Source: Scatosoma sp045576335
GTDB lineage: Bacteria; Bacillota; Clostridia; Christensenellales; Borkfalkiaceae
DNA length: 64,000 nt
NCBI GenBank assembly: GCA_045576335.1
Contig: JAZNGH010000027.1
Location: 1-64,000 of the forward strand
Direction of reading: 5' to 3'
Shown here: positions 41,076-49,554 of the stretch, one piece after another
Layout of the letters: each line of letters starts with the position of its first letter
Position numbering within the stretch: the first letter of the stretch is position 1
The notes under the pieces: model-generated
The model's database searches: none
What the model saw: only the letters and a program-made list of their open reading frames with translations
What the model was told of the DNA's origin: nothing
Made by a program: the position numbers and the translations under genes

Positions 41076-41948
41076 ATGAAAACTTATCTACGGCATAGAA
41101 TTTTCAACGTAATCGACGTAAAGGAGCTTATTGCGCTCGAATATCTCGATTTTGAGGGGAAATATAAAAATTACGTGGAAAAGCACGATTTTTGGGAGCT
41201 TTGTTACGTGGAAAAAGGGGAAATCGGCTTTGTTTGCGAGGGGAAAACGCGCAAGCTTGCCGAGGGGGAAATCGTCCTCATAGAGCCAAACCGTTCACAT
41301 TCTTATTTTTCCGAAAACGGCAATAAAAACAAGACTTTCGTTATCTGTTTTGCTTGCTCGTCGCAAGCCTTAAAGCCCCTTGGCGGCGCGTTTTTTACCG
41401 CGACGAAGGAGCAAATCGACTGCTTGGGGAAAATTATCGAAGAGTGCAAGCATACCTTTTACATGAACGACAGCGACCTTTTACAGAGCGTTCCCGCGCC
41501 TAATTTCGGGGGACAGCAGGCAATTTTGATACATTTGGAATATTTACTCATTTGTCTGTTAAGACGGCTGTCTGTAAGCGAGGACTTGGGCGTCGTATTT
41601 TTAAGGGAAGAGGAATTTTACGAGGACCTCGTAAAAATTATCATCCGCTTTTTTCAAGAGCACGTTGGCGAGAAATTATCGCTTGAAGATATTTGCAAAA
41701 AAGTCAATTATTCTCGTTCCTTTCTTTGTCGGACGTTTAAGGCACAAATGGGGGAAACCTTGTTTTCCTATTTCAATCGCTTAAAAATCGAAGAAGCCAA
41801 AAGAATGCTGAAAGAAACGGATTTTACCGTGGTGAGTATTTCGCGGGAATTGGGCTTTTCCGAAGTAAAATATTTCGGCTCGCTGTTTAAGAGATTGGTC
41901 GGCGTTTCCCCGATTGTATACAGAGCGCAGCACGCAAAAAAGAAATAG
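41076..41948 (+). CDS. AraC-family regulator of the phosphotriesterase operon
   Basis: 290-aa regulator. The N-terminal cupin (DFWELCYVEKGEIGFVCEGK; LIEPNRSHSYF) is followed by two C-terminal HTH motifs: LSLEDICKKVNYSRSFLCRT and FTVVSISRELGFSEVKYFGS. AAAGGAAAGGGG sets the start at 41076; the ATG at 41043 overlaps a TATAAT -10 and is rejected. It is the first gene of a four-gene operon and probably controls it. Confidence 0.87.
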   Translation: MKTYLRHRIFNVIDVKELIALEYLDFEGKYKNYVEKHDFWELCYVEKGEIGFVCEGKTRKLAEGEIVLIEPNRSHSYFSENGNKNKTFVICFACSSQALKPLGGAFFTATKEQIDCLGKIIEECKHTFYMNDSDLLQSVPAPNFGGQQAILIHLEYLLICLLRRLSVSEDLGVVFLREEEFYEDLVKIIIRFFQEHVGEKLSLEDICKKVNYSRSFLCRTFKAQMGETLFSYFNRLKIEEAKRMLKETDFTVVSISRELGFSEVKYFGSLFKRLVGVSPIVYRAQHAKKK

Positions 41949-41960
41949 GGGGATAAAAAA

Positions 41961-42968
41961 ATGGTTACGACGGTACTTGGCGAAATCGACGAAAACGAGC
42001 TTGGGGTGACCTCGTCGCACGAGCATATCTTTATCGATATGCGTAATTGCGTGGATATCATGGGCAACGAGCCGCCTTGCTTTTACGATCAAATGCGTAT
42101 GGACAACCGCGCGGAGGTTTGGTCCGACCCGTACGCGATTTTGGATAACGCACTTTTAGGCGGTGTAGATGACGCCGTAAAAGAATTAGAATACTTCAAA
42201 CAATGGGGCGGGCAGACGATCGTGGATTGTACGCTCGACGAAATCGGGCGCGACCCGCTCGCGCTCAAAGAGGTTTCCCGTCGAACGGGCGTGAATATAA
42301 TCGTCGGTTGCGGGCATTACTATCACAAAGCGCATTATCCGTACGTGAAAGAGGCGAGCGTGGCGCAATTAGCCGACGAAATGAGGACGGATATCATAGA
42401 GGGAATACGCGGTACGAACGTAAAGGCGGGCATAATCGGTGAAATAGGCACGAGCGCGGTGATGAGCGCGGACGAAAAAAAGGTTCTTCACGCCGCGGGT
42501 ATCGTCGGCGCGGAAACGGGCAAAGCCGTGCACGTACATACCGATTTATACACCGAAAACGGGTTTGAGGTCATCGATATCTTGACTGCTGAGGGTATGC
42601 GTCCCGAAAGAATTTGTATCGATCACGTGGACGTGTGGCTGCGACCTGATTATATCCGCGGACTTTTGGATAAGGGCGTATACGTTGAATTTGACAACTT
42701 TGGCAAGGAATTTTACGTCTGTGAAAAACGTAGGTTTGCGTACGATTTGGAACGGATAAGACTTTTGAAGGCCTTGATAGACTTGGGCTATCAAAAACAG
42801 CTGCTCGTTTGCAATGATATCTGTTTGAAAACGATGTGGAAAACCTACGGCGGGCTGGGTTACGCGCATATTCTTCGCGGCGTAAAGCAAATAGTGTTGG
42901 AAAACGGTATAGACGAGAACACGTATCAGTCGTTGTTGACGGATAACGTGAAAAATTTTATAAAATAA
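41961..42968 (+). CDS. Phosphotriesterase-family metallohydrolase
   Basis: 335-aa amidohydrolase-superfamily enzyme. The metal ligands are the HEH pair in TSSHEHIFIDMR (about 17-21), the His residues in GKAVHVHTDLY and CIDHVDVWL, and a late Asp in LVCNDIC; the carboxylated Lys is expected elsewhere (in this family often in IGEIGTS as Glu instead). Members hydrolyse organophosphates or, more often, lactones. The context with a peptidase and a sugar-type regulator points to a small ester or lactone, not fixed by sequence. Confidence 0.85.
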   Translation: MVTTVLGEIDENELGVTSSHEHIFIDMRNCVDIMGNEPPCFYDQMRMDNRAEVWSDPYAILDNALLGGVDDAVKELEYFKQWGGQTIVDCTLDEIGRDPLALKEVSRRTGVNIIVGCGHYYHKAHYPYVKEASVAQLADEMRTDIIEGIRGTNVKAGIIGEIGTSAVMSADEKKVLHAAGIVGAETGKAVHVHTDLYTENGFEVIDILTAEGMRPERICIDHVDVWLRPDYIRGLLDKGVYVEFDNFGKEFYVCEKRRFAYDLERIRLLKALIDLGYQKQLLVCNDICLKTMWKTYGGLGYAHILRGVKQIVLENGIDENTYQSLLTDNVKNFIK

Positions 42969-42983
42969 GTAAGGAGAAAAAAT

Positions 42984-44180
42984 ATGAATTATCCCAAAAT
43001 CGAAGGTAAAGAGTATATTCAAAGAGTGAACGCGTTGCGTGGCAAAATGTCGGAAACGGGCGTAGATCTCGTAGTCGGTTTTTCCAACCTTTTGGAAATC
43101 GGTATCGTGCGCTATTATTGCGGGTTTGCACCCGTCAACGAAAGCTCGGCAATCGTTATCCCGAGCGACGGACAGGTGATTGTTTGCAGCGGACAGGCTT
43201 CGTACGATTATTGCCTTGTGCAGAACGCGTTGCCGAATAGCCGTATCGCTATCCTGCCTGAAATCGGCGAGGTAAGCGGCTTTGAATACGACACCGAAGG
43301 ACAGCTTGATTTCGAAGAGCTTTTCTTGCAGGTCAAAGCGGAGCACCCGAACGTGAAGAAAATCGGGTTTATCGGGCGTTTGATTTTCCCTGCAATTATT
43401 ATGAACAAGCTCAAAAAGGTATTCGCAGGCGTGGAAATCGTGGACTTTGACGACGTGCATTACGAGCAGAGAATTCGCAAGAGCGCGGCGGAAATCGAGG
43501 TTTTGAAAACCAACTGGGCAATGGTAAGCAAGACGTTTGAAAACGTCGTGCCTAAAATTGAAGTGGGAATGACCGAACGCCATATCGAGGGTATGTTCGA
43601 GGCGGAAATGATGAGCCTTGGCGCGGAAAGCTACGTGCAGTCCTTTGCGCCGATGGTGGCGACGGGTCCGAAAAATTCGTATATCAGTATGTGCAGAAAC
43701 ACGCTCCGTAAAATTCAAGAAAGCGAGATCATCAACCTTGCCGCGGGCGTTTCCTACGAGGGCTATAACGGCATTATTTGCAGTCCGTTGGTTTTGGGCG
43801 CAATTCCGCAAAAAATCAAGGACGCGGTGCTTTGCGCGTACGACGCACTCAACTACGCTTCGGCGAGGATGAACGCGGGCACGCCTTGCGATATCGTGCT
43901 TAACGCGTATACCGAGTATCTTACAAAATACGGATATATCGATTATTGTCCTTACGGCAGCTTGCACAGTACGGGTATGCTGGAATGTGAAGCACCTACC
44001 TTTACGGTCGGGAATAAGCGCGTAATTGAGGAAAATATGGCGATTTGTATCGATGCGTATTTCAAGGGTATGGAATGGGGCTCGTTCCGTATCGAGGATT
44101 GCTACTTGATCGGTAAGGACGGCGCGAAGCGTATGACGACCTACAACGACAAGGCGATTCCAAAGCTTTTTAGAAAATAA
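42984..44180 (+). CDS. M24-family peptidase (aminopeptidase P/creatinase-like)
   Basis: 398-aa two-domain protein with an N-terminal creatinase-like domain (1-150) and a pita-bread C-terminal domain. HSTGMLECEAPTFTVGN and IEENMAICIDAYFKGMEWGS carry ligand-type residues, but several canonical metal ligands look replaced (for example INLAAGVSYEGYNGI where DxGxxxxGYxxD is usual). It may therefore be a metal-free creatinase-type hydrolase. It lies 15 bp after the phosphotriesterase gene with AAGGAG as ribosome binding site. Confidence 0.8.
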   Translation: MNYPKIEGKEYIQRVNALRGKMSETGVDLVVGFSNLLEIGIVRYYCGFAPVNESSAIVIPSDGQVIVCSGQASYDYCLVQNALPNSRIAILPEIGEVSGFEYDTEGQLDFEELFLQVKAEHPNVKKIGFIGRLIFPAIIMNKLKKVFAGVEIVDFDDVHYEQRIRKSAAEIEVLKTNWAMVSKTFENVVPKIEVGMTERHIEGMFEAEMMSLGAESYVQSFAPMVATGPKNSYISMCRNTLRKIQESEIINLAAGVSYEGYNGIICSPLVLGAIPQKIKDAVLCAYDALNYASARMNAGTPCDIVLNAYTEYLTKYGYIDYCPYGSLHSTGMLECEAPTFTVGNKRVIEENMAICIDAYFKGMEWGSFRIEDCYLIGKDGAKRMTTYNDKAIPKLFRK

Positions 44181-44188
44181 GGAGAAAA

Positions 44189-44560
44189 ATGATGGAAAAG
44201 GGAAAAAAGAACTGGGTATTTTGCGACGGATATTTACCGCCGCATGGCGACAATCCCGAATTTGAGGGACACGAGGCACTTATGCTGACCAACTTAAACG
44301 AAGAAAAGGCTACGATTGAGCTTGTGTTCGTGTTTGAGGACAGAGAGCCTGAAACGGGGATTTTTGTGACGCTTGACGGTATGAGAACGACTTGTATCCG
44401 TTTGGATAAACCGCTTGGCGACAAGGGTTTACTGCTCGGCGAGTCGGTGCAGTACACCGTGTGGGTAAAGAGCGATATGCCTATTTGCGCTTGCTTTGGG
44501 CGTTTGGACGTAAGACAAACGAATATGGCGTATTACAGCGTAGAGGGGTATTCCTTTTAA
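44189..44560 (+). CDS. Sensory-rhodopsin-transducer-like (ASRT family) protein
   Basis: 123-aa beta-sandwich protein of the family first known as Anabaena sensory rhodopsin transducer: NWVFCDGYLPPHG at the start, HEALMLTNLNEEKATIELVF in the middle and PICACFGRLDVRQ near the end. Without any rhodopsin gene here, it probably binds a small molecule or sugar. ATG 44192 has better spacing to AAGGAG than 44189. Last gene of the AraC-phosphotriesterase-M24 operon. Confidence 0.8.
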   Translation: MMEKGKKNWVFCDGYLPPHGDNPEFEGHEALMLTNLNEEKATIELVFVFEDREPETGIFVTLDGMRTTCIRLDKPLGDKGLLLGESVQYTVWVKSDMPICACFGRLDVRQTNMAYYSVEGYSF

Positions 44561-44577
44561 TTGAGATACAATCGTAA

Positions 44578-44617
44578 AAAAACTGTTGAAGTTTGTGGCT
44601 TCAATAGGTTTTTTGTT
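44578..44617 (+). terminator. Terminator after the ASRT gene
   Basis: Imperfect stem between AACTGTTGAAG and CTTCAATAGGTT, followed by T6. Less stable than most terminators in the window. Confidence 0.55.
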
Positions 44618-44627
44618 TGCCGAATAC

Positions 44628-44656
44628 TTGACTTAAAAAATAGGTTTTGCTATAAT
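44628..44656 (+). promoter_or_regulatory. Promoter of the flavodiiron operon
   Basis: TTGACT (44628-44633), 17-nt spacer, TATAAT (44651-44656). Confidence 0.8.
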
Positions 44657-44693
44657 AATTATATATTCAAGCAATGAGGGGAATACTATATTT

Positions 44694-45839
44694 ATGTCTG
44701 ATGATATTTTGTATATCGGCGTGAACGATAAAAATTTAGACCTTTTCGAGGGGCAGTACGTCGTGGAAAACGGTATGGCGTACAATTCTTACGTGATCGT
44801 TGATGAACGGATTGCCGTATTGGATACGGTGGACGCGGCTTGCGGGGACGAATGGCTTAATAAGCTGAAAAACGCCTTGAACGGCAGACTGCCCGATTAT
44901 TTAATCGTGCAGCATATGGAGCCTGACCATTCGGCGAATATACTTGCTTTTACGAAGATATATCCGAACGCGAAAATCGTGGCTTCCGCCAAGGCGTTCG
45001 TGATGATGAAAAACTTTTTCGGCGAGGATTTTGCGGAAAAGCAAATCGCCGTCACGGACGGGGATACGCTTTCGCTTGGAAAGCACGAGCTTGTCTTTAT
45101 CGCCGCGCCTATGGTGCATTGGCCCGAGGTCATTATGACCTACGAACAGACGGAAAAGGTCTTGTTCTCAGCGGACGCGTTCGGAAAATTCGGGACGACG
45201 GACTCAGACGAGGACTGGGCTTGCGAAGCAAGACGGTATTACTTTGGTATCGTGGGTAAATACGGTGTGCAGGTGCAAAACGTGCTTAAAAAGCTTGCCG
45301 CTTTTGAGATAAAAACGATTTGTCCTTTGCACGGACCTATTCTCAAAGAGAATTTGGAGTATTACCTCCGTTTATACGATATTTGGTCGAGCTACGGCGT
45401 AGAGAGCGAGGGCGTAGTGATTGCGTATACCTCCGTTTACGGGAATACCAAAAAGGCGGTGGAACTGCTTGCGGAAAAATTGCGCGCTGTGGGCTGTGAA
45501 AAGGTCGTCATCAACGACCTTGCGCGATGCGATATGGCGGAGGCGGTAGAGGACGCATTCCGTTACGGAAAGCTCGTGTTGGCAACGACCACTTATAACG
45601 GGGAGATTTTCCCCTTTATGCGGGAGTTTTTGCAGCATTTGACGGAGCATAATTTCCAAAATAGAACGGTTGCTTTTATCGAGAACGGAAGCTGGGCACC
45701 TATGGCGACGCGGGTGATGCGCGGTATGCTGGAAAAATGTAAAAATCTCCGTTATACGGAGGCGACGGTGAAAATACTTTCCGCGTTAAACGAGGAAAGT
45801 CTTGCGCAAGTGGACGCGCTTGCAACAGAACTTGGTTAA
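44694..45839 (+). CDS. fprA: Flavodiiron protein (FprA, type A)
   Basis: 381-aa enzyme reducing O2 or NO to protect anaerobic metabolism. The metallo-beta-lactamase-like domain has diiron ligands in QHMEPDHSAN (about 74-80), a His in MVHWPEVIM and Asp in SADAFGKFG; CPLHGPIL supplies another His. The C-terminal flavodoxin domain starts VVIAYTSVYGNTKKAVELL and binds FMN. It lacks a fused rubredoxin, which is encoded separately 16 bp downstream. GAGGGGAA precedes the start. Confidence 0.95.
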   Translation: MSDDILYIGVNDKNLDLFEGQYVVENGMAYNSYVIVDERIAVLDTVDAACGDEWLNKLKNALNGRLPDYLIVQHMEPDHSANILAFTKIYPNAKIVASAKAFVMMKNFFGEDFAEKQIAVTDGDTLSLGKHELVFIAAPMVHWPEVIMTYEQTEKVLFSADAFGKFGTTDSDEDWACEARRYYFGIVGKYGVQVQNVLKKLAAFEIKTICPLHGPILKENLEYYLRLYDIWSSYGVESEGVVIAYTSVYGNTKKAVELLAEKLRAVGCEKVVINDLARCDMAEAVEDAFRYGKLVLATTTYNGEIFPFMREFLQHLTEHNFQNRTVAFIENGSWAPMATRVMRGMLEKCKNLRYTEATVKILSALNEESLAQVDALATELG

Positions 45840-45855
45840 AAAAGGAGGTAAAAAT

Positions 45856-46017
45856 ATGAGCAAATATATTTGCGAGGTATGCGGTTGGGTGTACGACGAA
45901 GAGGTCGGACTGCCTAATAAGGGCATTGCCGCGGGAACGAAATTTGCCGAGCTGCCCGAAGGCTTTGAATGTGAGCTTTGCGGTGTAGGCAAAGAAAATT
46001 TTACGGAAGAAAAATAA
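45856..46017 (+). CDS. Rubredoxin
   Basis: 53-aa iron protein. The two CxxCG knuckles, CEVCGWVYDEEVGLPNKGI and CELCGVGKENF, hold a single Fe. The electron donor for the flavodiiron protein is expected to be this rubredoxin. It has the best ribosome binding site in the window, AAAGGAGGT, which fixes the start. Confidence 0.97.
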   Translation: MSKYICEVCGWVYDEEVGLPNKGIAAGTKFAELPEGFECELCGVGKENFTEEK

Positions 46018-46020
46018 TGC

Positions 46021-46039
46021 CGTTTCAGGATTTGAAACG
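46021..46039 (+). other. Small hairpin between rubredoxin and BFD genes
   Basis: CGTTTCA and TGAAACG form an inverted repeat without T-run. It could adjust mRNA stability between the two genes. Confidence 0.4.
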
Positions 46040-46061
46040 ACTAAACATAAGGAGAAAAACT

Positions 46062-46256
46062 ATGGAAAATTATATCATTTGTAACTGTAAGCAGGTAAGC
46101 TATACCGATATCGAACACGCGCTTGAAAACCACAACAAAATGGAGGACGTGTTGGAGGTATTTGCGGACGTGCAGAGAATTACCCATTGCTCGACGGGTT
46201 GCGGCGGTTGTCACGACAAGGTGCTTAACGTGATTTCCGAAATTATGATGGGCTAA
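46062..46256 (+). CDS. BFD-like [2Fe-2S] protein
   Basis: 64-aa protein with the bacterioferritin-associated ferredoxin cysteine pattern: CNCKQV near the start and CSTGCGGC near 45-50, four Cys for a [2Fe-2S] cluster. It is third in the flavodiiron-rubredoxin operon and probably an electron carrier there. AAGGAG precedes the ATG at 46062. Confidence 0.82.
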   Translation: MENYIICNCKQVSYTDIEHALENHNKMEDVLEVFADVQRITHCSTGCGGCHDKVLNVISEIMMG

Positions 46257-46271
46257 CGAAAGAACTTTGAG

Positions 46272-46308
46272 AACCCGCGGGAACGGTCTATGCCGTTCCC
46301 GCGGGTTT
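46272..46308. terminator. Bidirectional terminator
   Basis: A perfect 15-bp stem, AACCCGCGGGAACGG with its complement at 46293-46307. It ends the flavodiiron operon and abuts the stop of the opposing lipase gene. Confidence 0.85.
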
Positions 46309-46924
46309 ATTTTCCGTACACGGCAAGCTCCGTTTGGATATTTTCGGGATAGTGCGCTTGGATACGGGTGTATTTGCCTTTTTTGCCGATTTCCAGCATT
46401 TTGCCAACGTGTGAATACCCCAAAAGGGCGGGCGGCAAATGTGTGACCAAATCGTCGATATTACGAACGACGGTAAACCTTTCCCACCGCCGTTTTACGG
46501 CGGGGGCTTTTATGCCCCAAAGCACGCGGGGACAGCCAAAACCGTAGCCCTCCAAGGTATGCCTTATATCGGGGCGGTGATACCACGCGTATTCGTGGCA
46601 CAAAACGGCGATTGCCGCGCCGTGGGAATACCCGCTGATGACGATTTTTCGAAAGCGTTTATCCGCAATATCTTCCACGAGTTTCGGTTCAATCTCTTTC
46701 CACACCCGTAAAAAACCGCGGTGGGCAAACCAGACCGTTTTACCCATTCGTTTATAGGGCTTGGCGGGGAAATCGAGGTTTTGCTTCCAGTCGTTTTTTC
46801 CGTCCGAGGCTTGAAAAAACAGATACAGCGTATCGCCCAAGCGTTTGACGGCGTAGTTTGCCGAAACGCCCGTTTGTAAATAGGGTAAAGAAATGCACAG
46901 CGTGAATAATTGATAAAGCGTCAT
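46307..46924 (-). CDS. Lipase class 3-type hydrolase
   Basis: 205-aa alpha/beta hydrolase. The nucleophile Ser is in VISGYSHGAAIAVLCHEY; GYGFGCPRV follows and a C-terminal His is in HLPPALLGYSHVG. These features match fungal-type (class 3) lipases found in Firmicutes. GGAGGATTT places the start at 46924, since the longer reading frame has no ribosome binding site. No signal peptide is obvious; the Cys-containing hydrophobic start (LYQLFTLCISLPYL) could be amphipathic. Confidence 0.82.
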   Translation of the reverse strand: MTLYQLFTLCISLPYLQTGVSANYAVKRLGDTLYLFFQASDGKNDWKQNLDFPAKPYKRMGKTVWFAHRGFLRVWKEIEPKLVEDIADKRFRKIVISGYSHGAAIAVLCHEYAWYHRPDIRHTLEGYGFGCPRVLWGIKAPAVKRRWERFTVVRNIDDLVTHLPPALLGYSHVGKMLEIGKKGKYTRIQAHYPENIQTELAVYGK

Positions 46925-46956
46925 AAATCCTCCGCTATTATCATATTCAGCGTCAA

Positions 46957-48540
46957 TCAGCAATCGTGCATTTTATATATCGCGGTTTCAAAGGGTCGAA
47001 AAAGTGGGCTTTTGGGCGTTGTTTCTCTATCGGGATAATTGCTTAAAAGCAGGTCAAGACTTTGGGGCAGAGGGAGCGTGCGCTCCTTTTCAAAATTACA
47101 TATAATAAGCAGCGTTTGGTCAAGATATTTACGCGTGTAAGCGAAATACCCCTTGCCTTGCGTTTTATCGGCGAATACGCCGTAACGGAGCGCGGGCGTT
47201 TGTTTGCGGAGGGAAAGCAAGGCTTTATAAAACGCGAAAACGGATTTTTGCGCGCGCTTGTCCTTTTCCAAATTGATTTCGTCGCCGCGGGTGGGGGCTT
47301 TGAGCCACGGCGTGTCCGTGGTAAAGCCGTAATGCTTTTCCCCGTTCCAAGCCATAGGGCGGCGGGGATTGTCGCGGCTTCCGCGGTTGATTTTTTCAAA
47401 CACGCGTTTGTCCTTTCGGTTCGCTTGGTAATAGTGGCGCGTTTCCACGTCGTTGAAATGGTCGATATCCGTAAAGCTTGAATTGACCGCCCCGTATTCT
47501 TGACCTTGATAAAGAAAAGGAATACCCTTTAAGAGGTATACCGCCGCGGCGAGCATTGTCGCCGCCTCGTACCGCCTTTCGCCGTCCAAGCCGAAGCGGG
47601 AAAGAAGGAAAGGCTGGTCGTGGTTGTCTGTGAAAAGGGTGTATAAAAGCTCGTTTTTGGCGGTGAAATATTGCCATTTGACGAGCACGGCTTTGAAGTC
47701 GTCAAGGGTAAACGAGTGGGGCAGGTATTTGTCCACGCCCCCAAATTGCGTGTGCTCGAACTGAAAAACGGTGGTCAGCTCGCCGCGATTTTTACCGCAA
47801 ATATCGCAAATACTTTTTTCGTCCGATTTACATTCGCCGATAATAAAAAGGTCTTTGGTGCTTTCGCGGTCAAAAAGCTCGCGGATATATTCGTGCAGGT
47901 GTGCGCCGTCGTACATTTTATTCTTTTTGAAGTCCTTGGCAATAAAGTCCAAAACGTCGCAACGGAAGCCGTCTACGCCCTGTTCTACCCAAAAATCGAT
48001 AATATCCCGCATTTCCTTGCGGACTTTTGGATTTGTCCAGTTCAAGTCGGGCTGTTCAACGGCAAAGGAATGGAGATAATATTCGTCCGTTTGCGCGTTG
48101 TATTCCCACGCGCTGCCGCCGAACACCGATTTCCAAGCGTTTAAGGGCTTATCCGCCCAAATATAATAATCGTGATAGGGATTATCGCGGGAGCTTCTTG
48201 CCTGTTCAAACCAAGGGTGCTTGGACGAGGTATGGTTGGCGACGAAATCCATAATCAGCTTTATGCCCCGCTCTTGCAGGGCTTTTTGCAGGGCTTTCCA
48301 GTCCGCAAACGAGCCGAACGCGGGGTCGATATCGCGATAATCGGCTACGTCGTAGCCGTTGTCGGCGTTGGGGCTTTTATAGCACGGGCAAAGCCATACG
48401 GCGTTGACGCCAAGCTCGGTCAAATGGTCGAGCTTTTTTATGATACCGCGCAAATCGCCTATTCCGTCGCCGTTGGAATCGTAAAAGCTACGGGGATAGA
48501 TTTGATAAACTGTCCAGTCGAGAAAATTTTGTCTGTTCAT
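46957..48540 (-). CDS. GH13 alpha-glucosidase (oligo-1,6-glucosidase type)
   Basis: 527-aa cytoplasmic glycosidase. GH13 regions seen: DFVANHTSSKHPWF (region I), GFRCDVLDFI with the nucleophile Asp (II), IGECKSDEKS with the acid Glu (III) and FTDNHDQPFLLSR (IV). The opening YQIYPRSFYDSNGDGIGDL is typical of subfamilies acting on isomalto-oligosaccharides or sucrose. It lies upstream of the lipase on the same strand and overlaps that gene's longer frame, not its chosen start. Confidence 0.92.
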   Translation of the reverse strand: MNRQNFLDWTVYQIYPRSFYDSNGDGIGDLRGIIKKLDHLTELGVNAVWLCPCYKSPNADNGYDVADYRDIDPAFGSFADWKALQKALQERGIKLIMDFVANHTSSKHPWFEQARSSRDNPYHDYYIWADKPLNAWKSVFGGSAWEYNAQTDEYYLHSFAVEQPDLNWTNPKVRKEMRDIIDFWVEQGVDGFRCDVLDFIAKDFKKNKMYDGAHLHEYIRELFDRESTKDLFIIGECKSDEKSICDICGKNRGELTTVFQFEHTQFGGVDKYLPHSFTLDDFKAVLVKWQYFTAKNELLYTLFTDNHDQPFLLSRFGLDGERRYEAATMLAAAVYLLKGIPFLYQGQEYGAVNSSFTDIDHFNDVETRHYYQANRKDKRVFEKINRGSRDNPRRPMAWNGEKHYGFTTDTPWLKAPTRGDEINLEKDKRAQKSVFAFYKALLSLRKQTPALRYGVFADKTQGKGYFAYTRKYLDQTLLIICNFEKERTLPLPQSLDLLLSNYPDRETTPKSPLFRPFETAIYKMHDC

Positions 48541-48583
48541 ACCGTTAGAATGTGCTTTTTTTTAATAATAATTTATTTAGAGA

Positions 48584-48613
48584 TTGACAATGGGAAAATA
48601 AATGTGTTATAAT
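48584..48613 (+). promoter_or_regulatory. Promoter of the SDR gene
   Basis: TTGACA (48584-48589), 18-nt spacer, TATAAT (48608-48613). Confidence 0.8.
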
Positions 48614-48668
48614 ATTGAAAAAGTGTGTAAAAGCACGAAAATATTATATAAGGAGAAAAATATAAATT

Positions 48669-49502
48669 ATGGCAAACGTATGTGTCATTACGGGCGGCGG
48701 CAGCGGTATGGGATTAGAGGCTGCAAAATTTATGCCCAAGGACAAAGTTATCGTAATTTCGGGCAGAACGCTGTCCAAGCTTGAAAAGGGTGTGGAGGAA
48801 TTGAAAGCGTTGGGCTTTGAAGCTTATGCAAAAGCTTGCGATACCTCTAACCGTGAGAGTGTAAAGGAGCTTGTGCAGTTTGCGTTGGAAAAGGGCGAAA
48901 TTAAGAACGTAATCAACTCTGCCGGTGTTTCCCCTGCAATGAAGGGTACGCCTGAGGGTATCTTGCGTATTAACGCGCTGGGTACGGTGTACGTCAATCA
49001 GGAATTTTCCAAGGTGATGAAAGCGGGAAGCGTTATCGTGGACGTATCGTCTAACTCGGCGTATATCCTGCCCTCGTTCATTATCCCTAAAAAGGCGTAT
49101 GCGCTTGCGGAAACGGATGAGGCGGCGTTCCTTAAAAAGCTCGTTAAGAGAAGCGGTATGGCAAAGGGCGAGTATCAACAAAAGGGCTTTGCGTATTCCC
49201 TTTCCAAGAATTTCGTCGTTTGGTATGCGAAAAAGTGCGCGTTTGAATACGGCGTAAAGGGTATTCGCGTGGTGTCGCTCAGCCCCGGCTTGATTGCGAC
49301 GGATATGGGTAATTTGGAAAAAGAGGACGGCGGTATGCTCATTCCGTTCTCTGCCGAGGAAAGAATGGGTAAGCCCGAAGAGCTTGGCTATGCGCTCGCT
49401 ACCGTTGCGGACGAGAGAAACGGCTACCTTGCGGGCGTGGACGTGCTTTGCGACGGCGGCAGCACGAACGGTATGAATGAGTTTAAGAAGAAAAAGAAGT
49501 AA
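48669..49502 (+). CDS. SDR-family oxidoreductase
   Basis: 277-aa dehydrogenase with the NAD(P) motif TGGGSGMGLEAAKF (about 7-20), NSAG near 83 and a C-terminal LCDGGSTNG. The usual YxxxK catalytic pair appears as FAYSLSKNFV, Y and K being about 180-184. There is an insertion of about 30 residues (PSFIIPKKAYALAETDEAAF) before it. AAGGAG is the ribosome binding site. The substrate is unknown. Distinct from the SDR at 14.4 kb. Confidence 0.85.
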   Translation: MANVCVITGGGSGMGLEAAKFMPKDKVIVISGRTLSKLEKGVEELKALGFEAYAKACDTSNRESVKELVQFALEKGEIKNVINSAGVSPAMKGTPEGILRINALGTVYVNQEFSKVMKAGSVIVDVSSNSAYILPSFIIPKKAYALAETDEAAFLKKLVKRSGMAKGEYQQKGFAYSLSKNFVVWYAKKCAFEYGVKGIRVVSLSPGLIATDMGNLEKEDGGMLIPFSAEERMGKPEELGYALATVADERNGYLAGVDVLCDGGSTNGMNEFKKKKK

Positions 49503-49516
49503 AAAACGAGCAGGGA

Positions 49517-49544
49517 GCGGCGAAGCGTGGGCTTCGCCGCTTTT
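49517..49544 (+). terminator. Terminator between SDR and helicase
   Basis: GCGGCGAAGC pairs with GCTTCGCCGC over GTGG, followed by TTTT. The helicase start codon is only 11 bp further, so read-through or leaky termination probably feeds it. Confidence 0.75.
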
Positions 49545-49554
49545 AAGGTGCAAT

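Noticed and set aside
42546..44279. Long antisense frame of 577 codons opposite the phosphotriesterase and M24 genes
   Set aside because: It is the mirror of two recognisable genes with matching codon periodicity and has no ribosome binding site or family motifs of its own.
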